A DNA stretch of 64,000 nucleotides from Demequina sp. NBRC 110053 (GTDB taxonomy: Bacteria; Actinomycetota; Actinomycetes; Actinomycetales; Demequinaceae): assembly GCF_002090095.1 (NCBI RefSeq), contig NZ_BBRJ01000002.1, positions 1,798,817-1,862,816 of the forward strand. Reading direction: 5' to 3'. Position numbers and translations under genes: made by a program. Under the pieces are notes generated by a model. It saw only the letters and a list, made by a program, of their open reading frames with translations. It ran no database searches and had not been told where the DNA came from. Numbering within the stretch: the first letter of the stretch is position 1; every line of letters begins with the position of its first letter. Of this stretch, positions 50,452-59,708 are shown in pieces.

Positions 50452-52977
50452 CTACATCGCCTGTTGCGCGCGTTCCGCGCGACGCACATCGTCGAGGCCC
50501 TCGGTGACGATCTTCGCCAGCACGGGCGGCGCGTCGGCGTTCGCCGAGAGCCACTCCTCGAGCCGCGGCGCCAGGTCAGGCACGCGACCAGCGAGCACCG
50601 TGGGGAACGCGTAGGTGGCGGTGCGCATCGCCATGAAGGCGTCCATCGACTGGAACATGGGACGCAGACCGTCGAGGATCTCGCGGGCGAGCGGAGCGAG
50701 CAGCGCCGGATCGGCCGCGCGCACCAGCCCCTGGGCGGCCTCGTAGGCGATGGCGTTGGGCGGCAGCTGTCCCGAGGCTCCCGAGATGAAGGCCCACGCT
50801 TCGCGCTTCGCCTCGACGGACGCGATCGACGCTCGCGCTCCCGCCGCCCGGCGCTCGCCGGCCGCGCCGGGGTCCGCCGCCAGACGCTCGTCGATGTCAC
50901 GGCCGTCGGCGCGCCCGCACACCGCGAGGGCCGTCACGAGGTCCCACGTCAGCTCGGAGTCGATGGGCAGCCCATCGAGCTCCACCGATCCGTTTAGCAG
51001 CGCGTCGATGCGGTCGGCATGGGCGTTGGTGCAGGCCACCCCCGCGAAGCCGCGCAGCAGCGCGAGCTGGAGATCGGAGCCAGGCTCGGCCTCGCCCAGC
51101 AGCGTCCAGAGGCGATCGGCCGCCGCGGCACCCACCTCCACCGTGGTGGCGGGATCCGCGTACAGCCGGACCGCGGTGACGACATGCGCGAGGTGGGTCC
51201 CGATCACGTTCGACACCGCGAGGGCGGGCACGGCCGCGATCACGGCGTCGACGTAGTCGGGCGCGGCGAGCGAGCCGTCCCGACACATGTGCCACAGCGC
51301 GTCGAGGGCTAGGTACTGCGCCATGGGACTGTCGAGCGCCGCGATCGACGTGCGCGCGGTCGCGAGCGAGCGGGCGTCGAGATGCGTCTTCGCGTACGTG
51401 AGGTCCTCGTCGTTGACCAGCACGAGCGCAGGTTCCTCGATCCCGACGGCCTCGGGAACGTCGGTGGGGCCACCGTCGAGGTCGACATCAGCGAACCACA
51501 CGCGTTCCAGCCTGTCGTCCACCCACGCGTAGGCTCCCACGCGCAGCCGGTGCGGGTGGGGCACGCCACCGTCGGGCACGTGCTCGGCCACCGTCAGCGA
51601 TGCGACGCGACCATCGTCACGCAGGGTGATCTCCGCCGCGAGAGTTGTCACGCCGGCCGTCTCGAGCCAGGCCTCGGTCCACGCGCCCAGGTCGCGGTCG
51701 GCCGCGGCCTCGAGCTCCGCGACCAGGTCGGCGAGCGTCGCGTTGCCATGGTGGTGGGCGCGGATGTAGGCGGCGACGCCGGCGAAGAAGCTCTCGGCGC
51801 CCAGCGTCGCGGCGAGCTGCCTCAGCGCCGATGCTCCCTTGGCGTACGTGATCATGTCGAACGTGCCAGCGACGGAGTCCACGGTGGGCACGTCGCTCAC
51901 CACCGGATGCGTCGTGGGCAGCTGATCCTCGCGGTAGGCGGTCGAGCGGCGGGAGCCGAACGTGACCCACGCATCGGCCCACTCGGTGACCTGCTCGGCG
52001 GCGTACGTCGCGATGAACTCCGCGAACGACTCGTTGAGCCACAGGTCGTCCCACCACCGCATGGTGACGAGGTTGCCGAACCACATGTGGGCGAGCTCGT
52101 GGAGCACCACCACGTCGCGGAACTGCCGCTGGGCGTCCGACGGTCGCGTGCGATAGAGCAGCCGGTCCTCCGAGATCGTCACGCAGCCGGCGTTCTCCAT
52201 CGCGCCAAAGTTGAACTGCGGCACATAGACCTGGTCGTAGGAGTCGTACGGGTACTCCGTGGCGAACAGCCGCTCGTACAGGTCGATGCCTATCTGGGCG
52301 ACCTCGAAGAGCCTGTCGGCGGCTAGCGAGTCGCGCACCTCGGAACGGCCGTAGACCCGAGCCGGGATGTCGCCTCCCGCAGAGACCAGGGTGGTCTCCT
52401 CGAAGACGAACGGCCCTGCGACGACCGCAGCCGCGTAGCAGGGGAGCAGGACCGTGGGGGCGAAGGCCCAGGTGCGCGCGCCATCGGCAGGGATCGGCTC
52501 CTCGGCGCGCGTGTTGGAGATCACCTCCCACTGCGCGGGCGCCGTCACCGTGAACTGGAACGTGCCCTTGATGTCGGGCTGGTCGAAGCACGCGAAGGCG
52601 GCTCGCGCATCGTCGGCCGCGAACTGGCTGTAGAGGAAGGTGTCCCCCGACGCCGCATCCTCGTAGCGGTGGATGCCGGCGCCCGTGGTGCGGTACTCGC
52701 ACTCGGCATCGACCACGAGCACGTTGGCCGGCTGCAGCTCGGTCAGCGGCAGCCGGCCGTCCGCGTGAGTCGCGACGTCGAGCTCGCGGCCGTTGAGCGT
52801 GGCGCTGCGCAGCTCTCCTACGAGGTCGAGCCAGGTCGCGGCGCCGTGAGGCGCGTCGAACTCGATCTCGACGCGCGACCGGAAGGTCGCGCCGCCGCGC
52901 GTGAAGTCCAGCTCGACGCGGTACTCGGCTGTCGGAATGATGAGCGCGCGAGCGTGAGCCTCTTCACGGGTGAGCAT
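50452..52977 (-). CDS. pepN: Aminopeptidase N (M1 family), copy 1
   Basis: An 841-aa zinc aminopeptidase. The start at 52977 (MLTREEAHARALII) matches the tandem paralogue. The exopeptidase motif is GAMENAG, and the zinc site is HELAH with the third ligand in NESFAEF 18 residues on. The C-terminal ERAP1-like helical domain covers the last 330 residues. It is encoded 128 bp downstream of a second pepN; the coding frames are diverged, and both active sites are intact. Confidence 0.95.
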   Translation of the reverse strand: MLTREEAHARALIIPTAEYRVELDFTRGGATFRSRVEIEFDAPHGAATWLDLVGELRSATLNGRELDVATHADGRLPLTELQPANVLVVDAECEYRTTGAGIHRYEDAASGDTFLYSQFAADDARAAFACFDQPDIKGTFQFTVTAPAQWEVISNTRAEEPIPADGARTWAFAPTVLLPCYAAAVVAGPFVFEETTLVSAGGDIPARVYGRSEVRDSLAADRLFEVAQIGIDLYERLFATEYPYDSYDQVYVPQFNFGAMENAGCVTISEDRLLYRTRPSDAQRQFRDVVVLHELAHMWFGNLVTMRWWDDLWLNESFAEFIATYAAEQVTEWADAWVTFGSRRSTAYREDQLPTTHPVVSDVPTVDSVAGTFDMITYAKGASALRQLAATLGAESFFAGVAAYIRAHHHGNATLADLVAELEAAADRDLGAWTEAWLETAGVTTLAAEITLRDDGRVASLTVAEHVPDGGVPHPHRLRVGAYAWVDDRLERVWFADVDLDGGPTDVPEAVGIEEPALVLVNDEDLTYAKTHLDARSLATARTSIAALDSPMAQYLALDALWHMCRDGSLAAPDYVDAVIAAVPALAVSNVIGTHLAHVVTAVRLYADPATTVEVGAAAADRLWTLLGEAEPGSDLQLALLRGFAGVACTNAHADRIDALLNGSVELDGLPIDSELTWDLVTALAVCGRADGRDIDERLAADPGAAGERRAAGARASIASVEAKREAWAFISGASGQLPPNAIAYEAAQGLVRAADPALLAPLAREILDGLRPMFQSMDAFMAMRTATYAFPTVLAGRVPDLAPRLEEWLSANADAPPVLAKIVTEGLDDVRRAERAQQAM

Positions 52978-52996
52978 GCGGCCAGTCTCGCACGAG

Positions 52997-53037
52997 CGCA
53001 TCGGCGCCGATCCATCCCCACCCCGAGAGCCGATGCG
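52997..53037. repeat. Inverted pair of the CGCATCGGC word
   Basis: CGCATCGGC (52997-53005) and GCCGATGCG (53029-53037) form 9-bp arms 23 nt apart in the gap between the tandem pepN genes. The left copy is part of the 12-mer GCGCATCGGCGC. It adds to a set of similar intergenic copies described under findings. Confidence 0.8.
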
Positions 53038-53054
53038 ACCCTGCGTCCCATGAC

Positions 53055-53087
53055 GACGCCCGGGCCCCTCTCGGGGACCCGGGCGTC
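53055..53087 (-). terminator. Terminator between the tandem pepN genes
   Basis: A GC-rich stem (GACGCCCGGGCCCC / GGGGACCCGGGCGTC) with one bulged A and a TCTC loop lies 18 bp after the upstream pepN stop on the minus strand, so the two pepN genes are probably separate transcription units. Confidence 0.78.
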
Positions 53088-53105
53088 GGCGCGGTCAGGA
53101 GCTGA

Positions 53106-55706
53106 TCACGACTCCTGCGCGTCGCGCTCCTGGTTCACGAGTGCGCGGCGCACGCCGTCGCGCCCTTCGATGATGAGACGCTTCAGCGCATCGTGAGCGT
53201 CCGTGTTGTCGGCGAGCCAGGCATCGGCCTTGTCCTGCAGGTCCGCGACCCGACCAGCGAGCTGCGTGGGGTACAGCCCCTCGATGAGGGTGGTCGCCAT
53301 CTCGTTGGTCTTGTCCGCGTAGATGCGGCGCACGGACGCGAAGTACTCGTCGACGAAGGGCACGAGCACGGTGGGGTCGTTCACGTGGGCGAACCCGGCG
53401 GTCGCCTCGAACTGCAGAGCGTTCGGCAGGTCCTTCTCCGCGTTCACGAGCAGGTCCCATGCGGCACGCTTGCCCTCGGCGGTGGGGATCGCGGCTCGCG
53501 CGTGGGCGGCGCGACGCTGGCCCGACGCCGTCGCGTCCCTGGTCAGCTGCAGCTCGATGCCGATCTCGTCGATGCGACCCCCGACCACCAGGCCGATGAG
53601 CAGGTCCCACGCGAGGTCGGTGTCGACCTCCAGCCCCTCGAGATGGAGCTTGTCGTCGAGCAGTCCCTGCAGGTTGTCGAGCTGGATCTCGGTGCACGCC
53701 AGCGACGCGAACGCCTTCACCAGCTGCAGCTGAGTGTCCGAGCCGGGCACGGCCTCGATCGCCAGCTTCCACAGCGCCTCCGACGCGTCCGCGCAGGCGT
53801 CTGCCGACGCGTCGGGGTGCACGTACAGCGACAGCGTGGTCGCGAGCTGGCGCAGGAGGACCAGCACCGTGGTCGACTCGGTCTCGCGGGCGATGGTGTT
53901 GAGCACGAGGTCCACGAACTGGCGCGCGGGCATCTCGCCATCCCTGGTCATGTCCCAGGCCGCCGTGAGCACCATCGAGCGAGCGAGGGGGTCGGCGAAT
54001 CCGCCCACGTGCTCGACCGCGGTGGCGAGCGACTGCTCGTCGAGGCGCACCTTCGCGTACGCGAGGTCGTTGTCGTTGACGAGGATCAGCGCGGGGCGGT
54101 GCTTGCCGAGCAGCTCAGGGATCTCCGTGCGCGCGCCATCGATGTCCGTCTCGACGTACATCGAGCGCTCGAGGCGCGCCGTGCCGGTCGAGTCGACGAC
54201 GACGTCGTAGCCGCCGATCCCGAGGCGGTGCGGTCGCTGCGTGGGCCACTCCGCTGGCACCTCCTGGACCACGGCGAAGGACACGATGTCGCCGTTCGAA
54301 TCGGCCTCGATCTCGGGTCGCAGGGTCGTGATGCCCGCCCTCTCGAGCCACAGCTCCGACCATGCTGCGAGGTCGCGGCCCGAGGTCGCCTCGAGCTCGA
54401 CCAGCAGATCCTTGAGCGTGGTGTTCGAGTGATGGTGCTTGCGGAAGTACTCGGCTACGCCCGCGAAGAACTCGTCCTGGCCCACCCATGCGGCGAGCTG
54501 CTTGAGGACGGACGCGCCCTTCGCGTAGGTGATGCCGTCGAAGTTCACCTCGACATCCTCGAGGTCCTTGATGTCGGCCATGATCGGGTGGGTGCTGGGC
54601 AGCTGGTCCTGACGCGCCGCCCAGGTCTTCTCGAGCGAGTTGAACGTGACCCAGTTGTTCTTCCACTTGGTGGTCTCGACGGTCGCGACGGTCGAGGCCC
54701 ACTCCGCGAAGGACTCGTTGAGCCACAGGTCGTTCCACCACCTCATGGTGACCAGATCGCCGAACCACATGTGCGCGAGCTCGTGCAGCACCGTGACCGT
54801 GCGGCGCTCGACTCGCGCCTGGGTGGGCTTGGAGCGGAACACGTAGTCCTCGAGGAACGTCACGCAGCCCGCGTTCTCCATCGCACCGGCGTTGAACTCC
54901 GGCACGAAGATCTGGTCGTACTTCTCGAAGGGGTAGTCCGTCTCGAACTTGTCCTCGTAGAAGGTGAACCCGGCCTGGGTGTCCGCAAGGATCACGTCAG
55001 CGTCGAGGTAGGGAGCAAGCGCGGTGCGGCAGTACACATCTGCGCCCAGGGTGCCCTTGCGCGACTCGACCGTGCCCTCGACCCGGTGGTAGGGGCCGGC
55101 GACGATGGCGGTGACGTAGCACGGAAGCCTGGTGGTCTCGCTGAAGTCCCACCGCGCGACCCCACGCTCCTTGTCGGCGATGGTGACCCGCGCATCGGCG
55201 ATCTCTGTCTTGGTGCCAGGGTTGTTGGACAGCACGTGCCAGTGCTCGGGCGCGGTGACGGTGAAGGTGAAGGCCGCCTTGAGGTCGGGCTGCTCGAACA
55301 CCGCGTACACGCGCCGGGTGTCGGCGACCTCGAACTGCGAGTACAGGTACACCTCGCCGTCCTCAGGGTCGACGAACCGGTGCAGGCCCTCGCCCGTGTT
55401 CATGTAGGCGCAGTCAGCGACGACGGTGAGCTCGTTCGTGTCCTGCAGGGCCGGCAGCGTGATGCGGCTGTCGGCGAAGTGCTCCGCTGGGTCGAGCTCG
55501 ACGCCGTTCAGGGTGATCGAGTGCACGGTGGGGGCGATGAGATCGATGAAGGTCGACTCGCCCGGTGTGGCGGAGAAACGGACGGTGGACGTCGAGCGGA
55601 AGGTCTCCTCGGAGGTGGTGAGGTCGAGCTCGACGGCGTACGTCTCGGTGGAGACGATGGCGGCGCGGGCTTGAGCCTCCGCGCGGGTGAGGTTGGTACC
55701 TGGCAT
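53106..55706 (-). CDS. pepN: Aminopeptidase N (M1 family), copy 2
   Basis: An 866-aa zinc aminopeptidase. The N-terminal LTRAEAQARAAIVSTETYAV aligns with copy 1. The active site has GAMENAG, HELAH and NESFAEW. The C-terminal helical domain ends in a short acidic tail (RDAQES). It starts 12 bp after the frameshifted MarR gene on the same strand. The two paralogues probably differ in peptide preference. Confidence 0.96.
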   Translation of the reverse strand: MPGTNLTRAEAQARAAIVSTETYAVELDLTTSEETFRSTSTVRFSATPGESTFIDLIAPTVHSITLNGVELDPAEHFADSRITLPALQDTNELTVVADCAYMNTGEGLHRFVDPEDGEVYLYSQFEVADTRRVYAVFEQPDLKAAFTFTVTAPEHWHVLSNNPGTKTEIADARVTIADKERGVARWDFSETTRLPCYVTAIVAGPYHRVEGTVESRKGTLGADVYCRTALAPYLDADVILADTQAGFTFYEDKFETDYPFEKYDQIFVPEFNAGAMENAGCVTFLEDYVFRSKPTQARVERRTVTVLHELAHMWFGDLVTMRWWNDLWLNESFAEWASTVATVETTKWKNNWVTFNSLEKTWAARQDQLPSTHPIMADIKDLEDVEVNFDGITYAKGASVLKQLAAWVGQDEFFAGVAEYFRKHHHSNTTLKDLLVELEATSGRDLAAWSELWLERAGITTLRPEIEADSNGDIVSFAVVQEVPAEWPTQRPHRLGIGGYDVVVDSTGTARLERSMYVETDIDGARTEIPELLGKHRPALILVNDNDLAYAKVRLDEQSLATAVEHVGGFADPLARSMVLTAAWDMTRDGEMPARQFVDLVLNTIARETESTTVLVLLRQLATTLSLYVHPDASADACADASEALWKLAIEAVPGSDTQLQLVKAFASLACTEIQLDNLQGLLDDKLHLEGLEVDTDLAWDLLIGLVVGGRIDEIGIELQLTRDATASGQRRAAHARAAIPTAEGKRAAWDLLVNAEKDLPNALQFEATAGFAHVNDPTVLVPFVDEYFASVRRIYADKTNEMATTLIEGLYPTQLAGRVADLQDKADAWLADNTDAHDALKRLIIEGRDGVRRALVNQERDAQES

Positions 55707-55718
55707 GCGCCGATTCTG

Positions 55719-56268
55719 TCACGGCGCGCGCGATGCCACAGCCCGCGCTCGCTGGCGCAGTCGCTCCCGGTATCTCCGCCATGGAGGCGGGAGATCCGGC
55801 ACCAGCCGGGGCGGGGCGCCCGCGATCGGTCGCAGGCGATGGTCGAGCCGGCGATCATGGCTCGTGCGCGGTGTCGGCTCGGAGGTCGTGCGGTACGCCG
55901 CCTCGACGCGGCGGAGCCGGCGCACGAGCAGCCAGAACTGGTGCCTGCCGTAGGCGGTCATGCGTGCGATGGTGACGCGACGGTCGTGGTCCGACTCGGT
56001 TCTCGTGACCAGCCCCGCGCGCTCCATGCGGGACACGATCTGGCCGACGTTGGCCATGGTGGTGCGGGTGTGCGACGCGAGGCGTGACAGGGGCATACAT
56101 ACCCCGCTTCGCCCAGACGAGGTACTGCGCGTAGTGGGCCTGGATCGCGGTCATGACGAGGTCGTGCTGGGCGGCGCGGCCACGACGCCTCGCGTCCCGG
56201 TCTCCGTGGCGCAGGGCGTCGATGATGGGTGCATGGCGGGCGAGGGGGCCCACTTCCATTCGCCTCAT
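55719..56268 (-). pseudogene. MarR family regulator broken by a 4-bp tandem duplication
   Basis: The N-terminal part is read in one frame (from MRRMEVGPLARHAPI to AHYAQYLVWAKRGM, 57 codons from 56268). The winged helix is read in another (MPLSRLASHTRTTMANVGQI, SRMERAGLV, ESDHDRRV). The break is at 56094-56101, where CATA occurs twice; removing one copy joins the frames as KRGM-PLSRLA with no other change and gives a 181-aa MarR-like protein. An internal ATG at 56096 could restart a 125-aa fragment lacking the first helices. The last 50 residues are Arg/Pro-rich and unlike MarR, so the tail may be damaged as well. It is divergent from an MFS efflux gene, its expected target. A sequencing error must be excluded. 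Confidence 0.72.
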
Positions 56269-56286
56269 GCTTCACACGTTAAGCAA
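56267..56286. promoter_or_regulatory. Possible MarR operator at the start of the broken marR gene
   Basis: A 20-bp imperfect palindrome, ATGCTTCACACGTTAAGCAA, has seven of ten symmetric positions and the outer arms TGCTT/AAGCA. It spans the marR start codon region, facing the MFS gene 199 bp away. Weak evidence. Confidence 0.35.
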
Positions 56287-56484
56287 TTCGGCGAGAGTCA
56301 TCGCATGTCCGCTACCTCGGCTGAGGAGGGCCGATGCGCGTGCCCCTCCTGGGGACGCAAGGTGCCTCACCGCGGCGGCGGCCGGGCGGTGCGGCGCCAC
56401 GGGCATACGATGGGCCGGTCCCGTGTTGCCCGGGACGTCGCTCGACGGCGAGCGCGACCCGCCACGACCTCGGAAAGCGACACC

Positions 56485-57732
56485 ATGACTGACCTCAGCC
56501 CCGCGCGCACGCGCCTCGCGTTGCTTGCACTGGCCCTCGGCGGATTCGGCATCGGCACCACGGAGTTCGTCGCGATGGGGCTGCTGCCGGACATCGCGCG
56601 TGACCTCCTTCCTGACATGTGGGGTGCGAGCCAGGAGGACGCCCTCGCCCGCGCTGGCGTCGTCATCTCCGCGTACGCCGTGGGCGTGGTCGTGGGCGCA
56701 CCCACGATCGCCGCCCTGTCCGCGCGCTTCCCGCGCAAGAAGATCCTCGGGTGGCTGTCGGTGTCGTTCGCCGTGGGTTCCGTGGCCTCCGCCCTCGCCC
56801 CGACGTTCGAGCTCGTCGTCCTCTTCAGGTTCCTCTCGGGCCTGCCGCACGGCGCGTTCTTCGGCGTGGCCGCGCTCGTCGCCGCAAGTCTCATGGGTCC
56901 CGGCAAGCGAGGTCGGGCCGTCGCGTACGTGCTCGCAGGCCTGACGATCGCCAACGTCGTGGGAGTGCCCGCGATCACCTTCCTCGGCCAGCACACCACC
57001 TGGCGCATCGCCTACCTGGCCGTCGCCGGGATCTTCGCGCTGTGCACCGTGGCGATCCTCGCGCTCGTGCCTCCCCAACCCGGTGACGCACACGCCACGA
57101 TGCGCCGTGAGCTCGGCGCCTTCACACGTCCGGCGGTGTGGTTCGCGCTCCTCACCGGAGCGCTCGGCTTCGGTGGCCTGTTCGCCGTCTACACCTACGT
57201 GTCGCCACTGGCCACCGAGATCACGGGCGTCCCCGAGCGGCTCGTGCCCATCGCCCTCATCGTCCTAGGGGTCGGCACGACGGTCGGCAACGTGATCGGC
57301 GGGCGCATGGCGGACCGGGGCGCGATGCGCGCCGTGTTCATCCTCTTCGGTGCGCTCGCGGCAGCGCTCCTCTCGCTCGCTCTCCTGGCCGGGACCTCCT
57401 GGGCTGGCCTGCTCGTGGGACTGTTCCTCGTGGGCCTCGCGGCCGCAGCGATCTCTCCCGCCATCCAGACGCGCCTCATGGACGTCGCCGGCGACGCCCA
57501 GACGATGGCGGCGGCCGTCAACCACTCGGCGCTCAACATGGGCAACTCGCTCGGCGCGTTCCTGGGCGGCGCGGTCATCGCGGCCGGGTATGGCTACCTC
57601 GCGCCCACCTGGGCGGGGCTCGCGCTCGTGGTCCCCGGCGTCGCCTGCGCGCTCGCGGGCTGGGCGGTCACGCGTAGGCCGGAGCACCGGCCGTCGAACA
57701 CGGCCGATGCGCCGGTCGCGGCCACGCGGTGA
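56485..57732 (+). CDS. MFS transporter, DHA1 drug/sugar efflux type
   Basis: A 415-aa 12-helix permease of the AraJ/Cmx/CmlR-like group. The first helix carries GTTEFVAMGLLPDIARDL, the hallmark of this group; the motif-A loop is SARFPRKKILGWL. An N-terminal GGAAAG site sits 7 nt before the ATG at 56485. Members extrude chloramphenicol, arabinose analogues or other small molecules. The divergent MarR-like gene is frameshifted, so this pump may be derepressed. Confidence 0.9.
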   Translation: MTDLSPARTRLALLALALGGFGIGTTEFVAMGLLPDIARDLLPDMWGASQEDALARAGVVISAYAVGVVVGAPTIAALSARFPRKKILGWLSVSFAVGSVASALAPTFELVVLFRFLSGLPHGAFFGVAALVAASLMGPGKRGRAVAYVLAGLTIANVVGVPAITFLGQHTTWRIAYLAVAGIFALCTVAILALVPPQPGDAHATMRRELGAFTRPAVWFALLTGALGFGGLFAVYTYVSPLATEITGVPERLVPIALIVLGVGTTVGNVIGGRMADRGAMRAVFILFGALAAALLSLALLAGTSWAGLLVGLFLVGLAAAAISPAIQTRLMDVAGDAQTMAAAVNHSALNMGNSLGAFLGGAVIAAGYGYLAPTWAGLALVVPGVACALAGWAVTRRPEHRPSNTADAPVAATR

Positions 57733-57802
57733 GCGCGGCTCGGGCGCTGCGGCGCCGTGGGCGTCGCCATGCAGTGCGCCGATGCGCGGGTAGGCTTCCG
57801 CG

Positions 57803-59161
57803 GTGACCGAGCCCGACGCTGGGGGCATGCGCCGGCGGACGCTGGTCGACCTCGCCCCCCTCAAGAGCTCGCCGGCCTTCGCGCGTCTGTGGTTCGGCGG
57901 CGCGATCGCAGGAATCGGCGCGCAGATGTCGATCGTGGCGGTCGGCCTGCAGATCTACGACATCACCGAGTCGAGCTTCGCCGTGGGGCTCGTCGGCGGC
58001 ATCGCGCTGGTGCCCATGATCATCGCGGGCCTCTGGGGAGGCATGCTCGCGGATGTGTTCGACCGGCGTCGGCTGCTGATCGCATCGAGCATCGTCGCCT
58101 GGTCCAGCACCCTCGCGCTCGTGGCCTTGGCGACCTGGGACGCGGCACTCGCGGATGACGGTTCCCGCGCGCCGGTGTGGCCGTTCTACGTCGTCACCAC
58201 CGTGAATGCGGTTGCCGCCACGATCTCGGGCGCGACGCGCACCGCGCTCGTGGGGCGCATCCTGCCTGCCGACATGATCTCGCGGGCAGCGGCGCTGAAC
58301 GGCATCGCGTTCGGCACCACGCTGACCCTCGGACCCGCGCTCGCTGGCGTCCTCGCGGCAACGGTGGGCCTCGCGTGGACCTTCGCCGTCGATGCCGTGC
58401 TGTTCACCTTCGGCTTCCTCGGCGTGTGGATGCTGCCGGCGCTGCCACGCCTGGGCGAGCGCGTCGAGGCGGGTTGGCCCGTGCTGCGCGAAGGCCTGGG
58501 CTTCCTGAGACGCGCGCCCAACATCCGCATGAGCTTCGTCGTCGACATCGTCGCGATGACGTTCGGCCGACCCATCGTGCTGCTGCCCGCCCTCGGCGCG
58601 ACCATCGTGGGCGGCGGTTCGCTGACAGTGGGAGCCCTGACCGCATCGGCCGCGGCAGGGACCATCCTCGTGAGCCTGTTCTCCGGTCCCGTCGCTCACG
58701 TCCACCGTCACGGGGTGGCGGTGGCCAGGGCGATCACGGCGTTCGGGGTCTTCGCGGCGCTGTTCGGCGTCGCCGTCGCCGTCATGGGCGCGATCGACCA
58801 CGAGGCCGGGCCCGGATGGGACGGGATCTATTGGCCGGCCCTCATCCTGTGCGGCCTCGCCATGGTCGGCATGGGGGCCTCCGACGAGGTGAGCGCGATC
58901 TTCCGGCAGACGATGCTCATCAAGGCCGTGCCCGACGAGATGCGCGGGCGGCTGCAGGGAATCTTCGTGGTGGTCGTCACGGGCGGCCCCAGGATCGGCG
59001 ACATGTACGCCGGAACCTTCGCCGTCACCACGGCACTGTGGTGCCCGCCGCTGCTCGGCGGGATCGCGATCATCGGGCTCATCGCCGCGCTGACGCGACT
59101 GCGCAGCCCGCGCATCGGCGCGTCCTTCCGCGACTACGACGATCGTCACCCGGTTCCCTAG
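57803..59161 (+). CDS. MFS transporter, MFS_3/EntS-like
   Basis: A 452-aa permease starting at GTG 57803. About 12 helices, opening with FARLWFGGAIAGIGAQMSIVAVGLQIYDIT and the loop GMLADVFDRRRLL, fit the MFS_3 group that includes the enterobactin exporter EntS. The C-terminal tail is short and charged (GASFRDYDDRHP). The substrate is unknown. It follows the other MFS gene by 70 bp in the same direction. Confidence 0.9.
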   Translation: MTEPDAGGMRRRTLVDLAPLKSSPAFARLWFGGAIAGIGAQMSIVAVGLQIYDITESSFAVGLVGGIALVPMIIAGLWGGMLADVFDRRRLLIASSIVAWSSTLALVALATWDAALADDGSRAPVWPFYVVTTVNAVAATISGATRTALVGRILPADMISRAAALNGIAFGTTLTLGPALAGVLAATVGLAWTFAVDAVLFTFGFLGVWMLPALPRLGERVEAGWPVLREGLGFLRRAPNIRMSFVVDIVAMTFGRPIVLLPALGATIVGGGSLTVGALTASAAAGTILVSLFSGPVAHVHRHGVAVARAITAFGVFAALFGVAVAVMGAIDHEAGPGWDGIYWPALILCGLAMVGMGASDEVSAIFRQTMLIKAVPDEMRGRLQGIFVVVVTGGPRIGDMYAGTFAVTTALWCPPLLGGIAIIGLIAALTRLRSPRIGASFRDYDDRHPVP

Positions 59162-59185
59162 TGGCACCGCAGCGACCGCCGAGCG

Positions 59186-59656
59186 TCAGCCGGCGGTGTC
59201 GAACCCTGACTGCCGCCACGCCTCGTAGGTGACGAGGGCCGCGGCGTTCGACAGGTTGAGCGAGCGACGCCCGGACAGCATCGGGATACGTACGCGATCC
59301 GTGACGCGGGCGTGGGTCATGGTCTCCTCCGGCAGGCCCGTGGGCTCGGGGCCGAACAGCAGCACGTCGTCCCGGCGATACTCGATGTCGGCGTAGACGG
59401 TTCGGGCATGAGCGGTGAAGGCGAAGACCCTTGAGCCGGGCAGCGCAGCGAGGAACGCCTCGAAGTCGGCGTGCACGGTCACCGTGGCGAGGTCGTGGTA
59501 GTCGAGGCCGGCGCGTCGCAGCTTGGGCTCCGACAGGTCGAAGCCGAGCGGCTCGATCAGGTGCAGGTGGGAGCCCGTGTTGGCGGACAGGCGGATCGCG
59601 GCGCCCGTGTTCTCCGGGATGCGCGGTTCGAAGAAGGCGATGTGAGGTGCGGGCAT
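59186..59656 (-). CDS. trmL: tRNA (cytidine/uridine-34-2'-O)-methyltransferase, TrmL type
   Basis: A 156-aa SPOUT-fold methyltransferase that should modify the wobble base of tRNA-Leu. PRIPENTGAAIRLSANTG is the family N-terminal signature, LLFGPEPTGLPEE and IPMLSGRRSLNLSNAAALV form the knotted SAM-binding site. The length matches E. coli TrmL. Two residues in the knot (LSGRRSLNLS) differ slightly from the typical MxxxVRSLNLS. Confidence 0.92.
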   Translation of the reverse strand: MPAPHIAFFEPRIPENTGAAIRLSANTGSHLHLIEPLGFDLSEPKLRRAGLDYHDLATVTVHADFEAFLAALPGSRVFAFTAHARTVYADIEYRRDDVLLFGPEPTGLPEETMTHARVTDRVRIPMLSGRRSLNLSNAAALVTYEAWRQSGFDTAG

Positions 59657-59708
59657 GGCGACATCCTCTCAGGAGCTGTCGAGCCTCGGCCCGCGAGGCG
59701 ACGCCTGG

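Noticed and set aside
53193-56087. A 964-codon plus-strand open frame opposite pepN copy 2
   Set aside because: Antisense shadow of a clear M1 aminopeptidase; no domain or start signal.
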